A DNA stretch of 64,000 bases, taken from the NCBI RefSeq assembly GCF_022179085.1, contig NZ_BPQE01000033.1:19349-83348 (forward strand). The letters run 5' to 3'. Numbering within the stretch: position 1 is the stretch's first letter; each line of letters begins with the position of its first letter. The position numbers were made by a program, and so were the translations under genes. Shown here in pieces: positions 60,829-64,000 of this stretch. The stretch is from Methylobacterium aerolatum (GTDB lineage Bacteria; Pseudomonadota; Alphaproteobacteria; Rhizobiales; Beijerinckiaceae). The notes under the pieces were generated by a model. That model saw only the letters and a program-made list of their open reading frames with translations. It ran no database searches and was not told the origin of the DNA.

Positions 60829-61200
60829 ATGCCGACGATCAATCAGCTGATCGCCCAGCCGCGGAAGATCCAGCGGAGCCGCAACAAGGTTCCGGCCCTG
60901 GATGCCTGCCCGCAGAAGCGTGGCGTGTGCACCCGCGTCTACACGACGACGCCGAAGAAGCCGAACTCGGCCCTTCGTAAGGTCGCCAAGGTCCGTCTCA
61001 CCAACGGATTCGAGGTGATCGGGTACATTCCGGGTGAGGGCCACAACCTTCAGGAGCACTCCGTGGTGATGATCCGCGGCGGCCGCGTGAAGGACCTTCC
61101 GGGCGTGCGCTACCACATCCTGCGCGGCGTGCTCGACACGCAGGGCGTGAAGAACCGCAAGCAGCGCCGGTCGAAGTACGGCGCCAAGCGTCCGAAGTAA
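60829..61200 (+). CDS. rpsL: 30S ribosomal protein S12
   Basis: S12 lies at the decoding centre. The 123-residue protein begins [20 protein letters not shown] and has the streptomycin-related segments [15 protein letters not shown] and [13 protein letters not shown] with the wild-type Lys residues. The ATG at 60829 follows AGGAAGAGGG. First gene of the str operon. Confidence 0.97.
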   Translation: MPTINQLIAQPRKIQRSRNKVPALDACPQKRGVCTRVYTTTPKKPNSALRKVAKVRLTNGFEVIGYIPGEGHNLQEHSVVMIRGGRVKDLPGVRYHILRGVLDTQGVKNRKQRRSKYGAKRPK

Positions 61201-61309
61201 GCTTCGGCCGCACGGGCAGCGTTTTCACTGCCTGACAAGGATGTCGCCGGCGAGAGCTCAAGGCGGCCTGCGTCAGGTGCTTAAAGTCTACTCATTGGAA
61301 GTTTAGCCA

Positions 61310-61780
61310 ATGTCCCGCCGTCACTCTGCCGAGAAGCGCGAGATCATCCCGGATCCCAAGTACGGGGATGTGGTCCTCACCAAGTTCATGAATTCCATCA
61401 TGTACGAGGGCAAGAAGTCCACCGCCGAGCGGATCGTCTACGGCGCCTTCGATATCGTCGAGAGCCGCGCCCGTGCGAACCCGATCGAGGTGTTCCGCGC
61501 CGCCCTCGACAATGTTGCCCCGATGATCGAGGTCCGGTCCCGCCGCGTCGGCGGTGCCACCTACCAGGTCCCCGTCGAGGTGCGCACCGAGCGTCGCCAG
61601 GCGCTGGCGATCCGCTGGCTTATCCAGGCGGCCCGCTCGCGCAACGACCGCACCATGATCGAGCGTCTCTCCGCAGAGCTGCTCGACGCCGCCAACAACC
61701 GCGGCAACGCCGTTAAGAAGCGGGAAGACACGCACCGGATGGCCGAAGCCAACCGCGCCTTCTCGCACTACCGCTGGTAA
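61310..61780 (+). CDS. rpsG: 30S ribosomal protein S7
   Basis: S7 organises the 3' domain of 16S rRNA and can repress its own operon in E. coli. The 156-residue protein begins [20 protein letters not shown] and ends RAFSHYRW. It is 109 bases after rpsL, a gap with a small hairpin and no gene. Confidence 0.97.
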   Translation: MSRRHSAEKREIIPDPKYGDVVLTKFMNSIMYEGKKSTAERIVYGAFDIVESRARANPIEVFRAALDNVAPMIEVRSRRVGGATYQVPVEVRTERRQALAIRWLIQAARSRNDRTMIERLSAELLDAANNRGNAVKKREDTHRMAEANRAFSHYRW

Positions 61781-61810
61781 GCGGTCCACTCGTCTTCCAG
61801 GAGCAGTCCG

Positions 61811-63886
<2,076 letters not shown>

Positions 63887-63894
63887 GGCTACGC

Positions 63895-63916
63895 GCCTCG
63901 GGCTTCGGCCCGGGGC
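63895..63916 (+). terminator. TTCG-loop hairpin between fusA and tuf
   Basis: GCCTCGGGC-TTCG-GCCCGGGGC is a 9-pair stem with one wobble. A C/T-rich but not T-run tail follows. It may partly terminate or stabilise the fusA 3' end; tuf starts 42 bases later with its own TAGGAGG. Confidence 0.4.
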
Positions 63917-63958
63917 ACCTCTTCTTCCACCAACCGAATTCGTTTTTAGGAGGCTCTG

Positions 63959-64000
63959 ATGGGCAAGGAAAAGTTCTCCCGCACCAAGCCGCACTGCAAC
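63959..64000 (+). CDS. tuf: Elongation factor Tu, 5' end only
   Basis: The window ends after 14 codons. They read MGKEKFSRTKPHCN, the usual start of alphaproteobacterial EF-Tu, and follow TAGGAGG. The order rpsL-rpsG-fusA-tuf supports the call. Whether this is the only tuf copy cannot be seen. Confidence 0.93.
   Translation, partial: MGKEKFSRTKPHCN

Noticed and set aside
60600-60830. tRNA gene upstream of rpsL
   Set aside because: The hairpins present do not form a cloverleaf and no T-loop consensus is seen.

Overview
The window looks like chromosome from a high-GC alphaproteobacterial aerobic anoxygenic phototroph, most probably Methylobacterium/Methylorubrum or a close relative. The reasons are a type-2 (purple bacterial) photosynthesis gene cluster using the oxygen-dependent cyclase AcsF and ALA synthase HemA, CckA and CtrA-type boxes beside flagellar genes, and alphaproteobacterial ribosomal protein genes. 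The genus is inferred from gene content and style; no database search was run.

Layout. 1-2.3 kb: the 3' part of a YkuD L,D-transpeptidase gene, a Pmp3-like peptide, and a VapBC-type toxin-antitoxin pair with a clear operator dyad. 2.3-8.3 kb, minus strand: bchG, a pucC-family gene, bchP, tspO, a small membrane protein and a three-haem cytochrome c, nearly gapless. 8.5-10.8 kb, minus: ppaA (aerR) and ppsR, the light/redox regulators. 11.1-26.8 kb, plus: bchF-N-B-H-L-M, lhaA, puhA-B-C, a 99-residue unknown, acsF, puhE and hemA, largely joined by ATGA/GTGA overlaps. 26.9-30.7 kb: bchI, bchD, bchO. Together these take glycine and succinyl-CoA to ALA, carry protoporphyrin to bacteriochlorophyll, and assemble the reaction centre H subunit and antenna. 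The pufLM, bchCXYZ and crt genes are not in this window.

30.8-37.1 kb is mixed: a PuuD-type amidotransferase-like hydrolase, larC-larE-larB for the nickel-pincer cofactor (with no larA in view), a Tat-exported aldo/keto reductase, a histidine phosphatase and a glyoxalase I. 37.1-39.6 kb carries recF and dnaN. 39.8-47.8 kb holds flagellar export and rod genes (fliO-like, flgB, flgC, fliE, fliQ, fliR, flhB) followed by cckA. Two perfect TTAA-N7-TTAAC boxes stand upstream of flgB.

48-59.2 kb, minus: a partial spc operon plus alpha operon (rplN to rplO, secY, adk, rpsM, rpsK, rpoA, rplQ). It is interrupted by a metallo-beta-lactamase-fold gene, a small secreted protein gene, a plus-strand unknown gene and intrinsic terminators. 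60.8-64 kb, plus: the str operon (rpsL, rpsG, fusA and the first 14 codons of tuf).

Two families of palindromic interspersed repeats lie in the gaps. One copy lies inside the 5' end of the bchD reading frame and stays in frame. The most useful leads are that repeat-derived BchD N-terminus, the PpsR-like boxes that sit on the -35 elements of bchG and bchF, the lar genes without a visible client enzyme, and the terminators and foreign gene inside the ribosomal protein operons.
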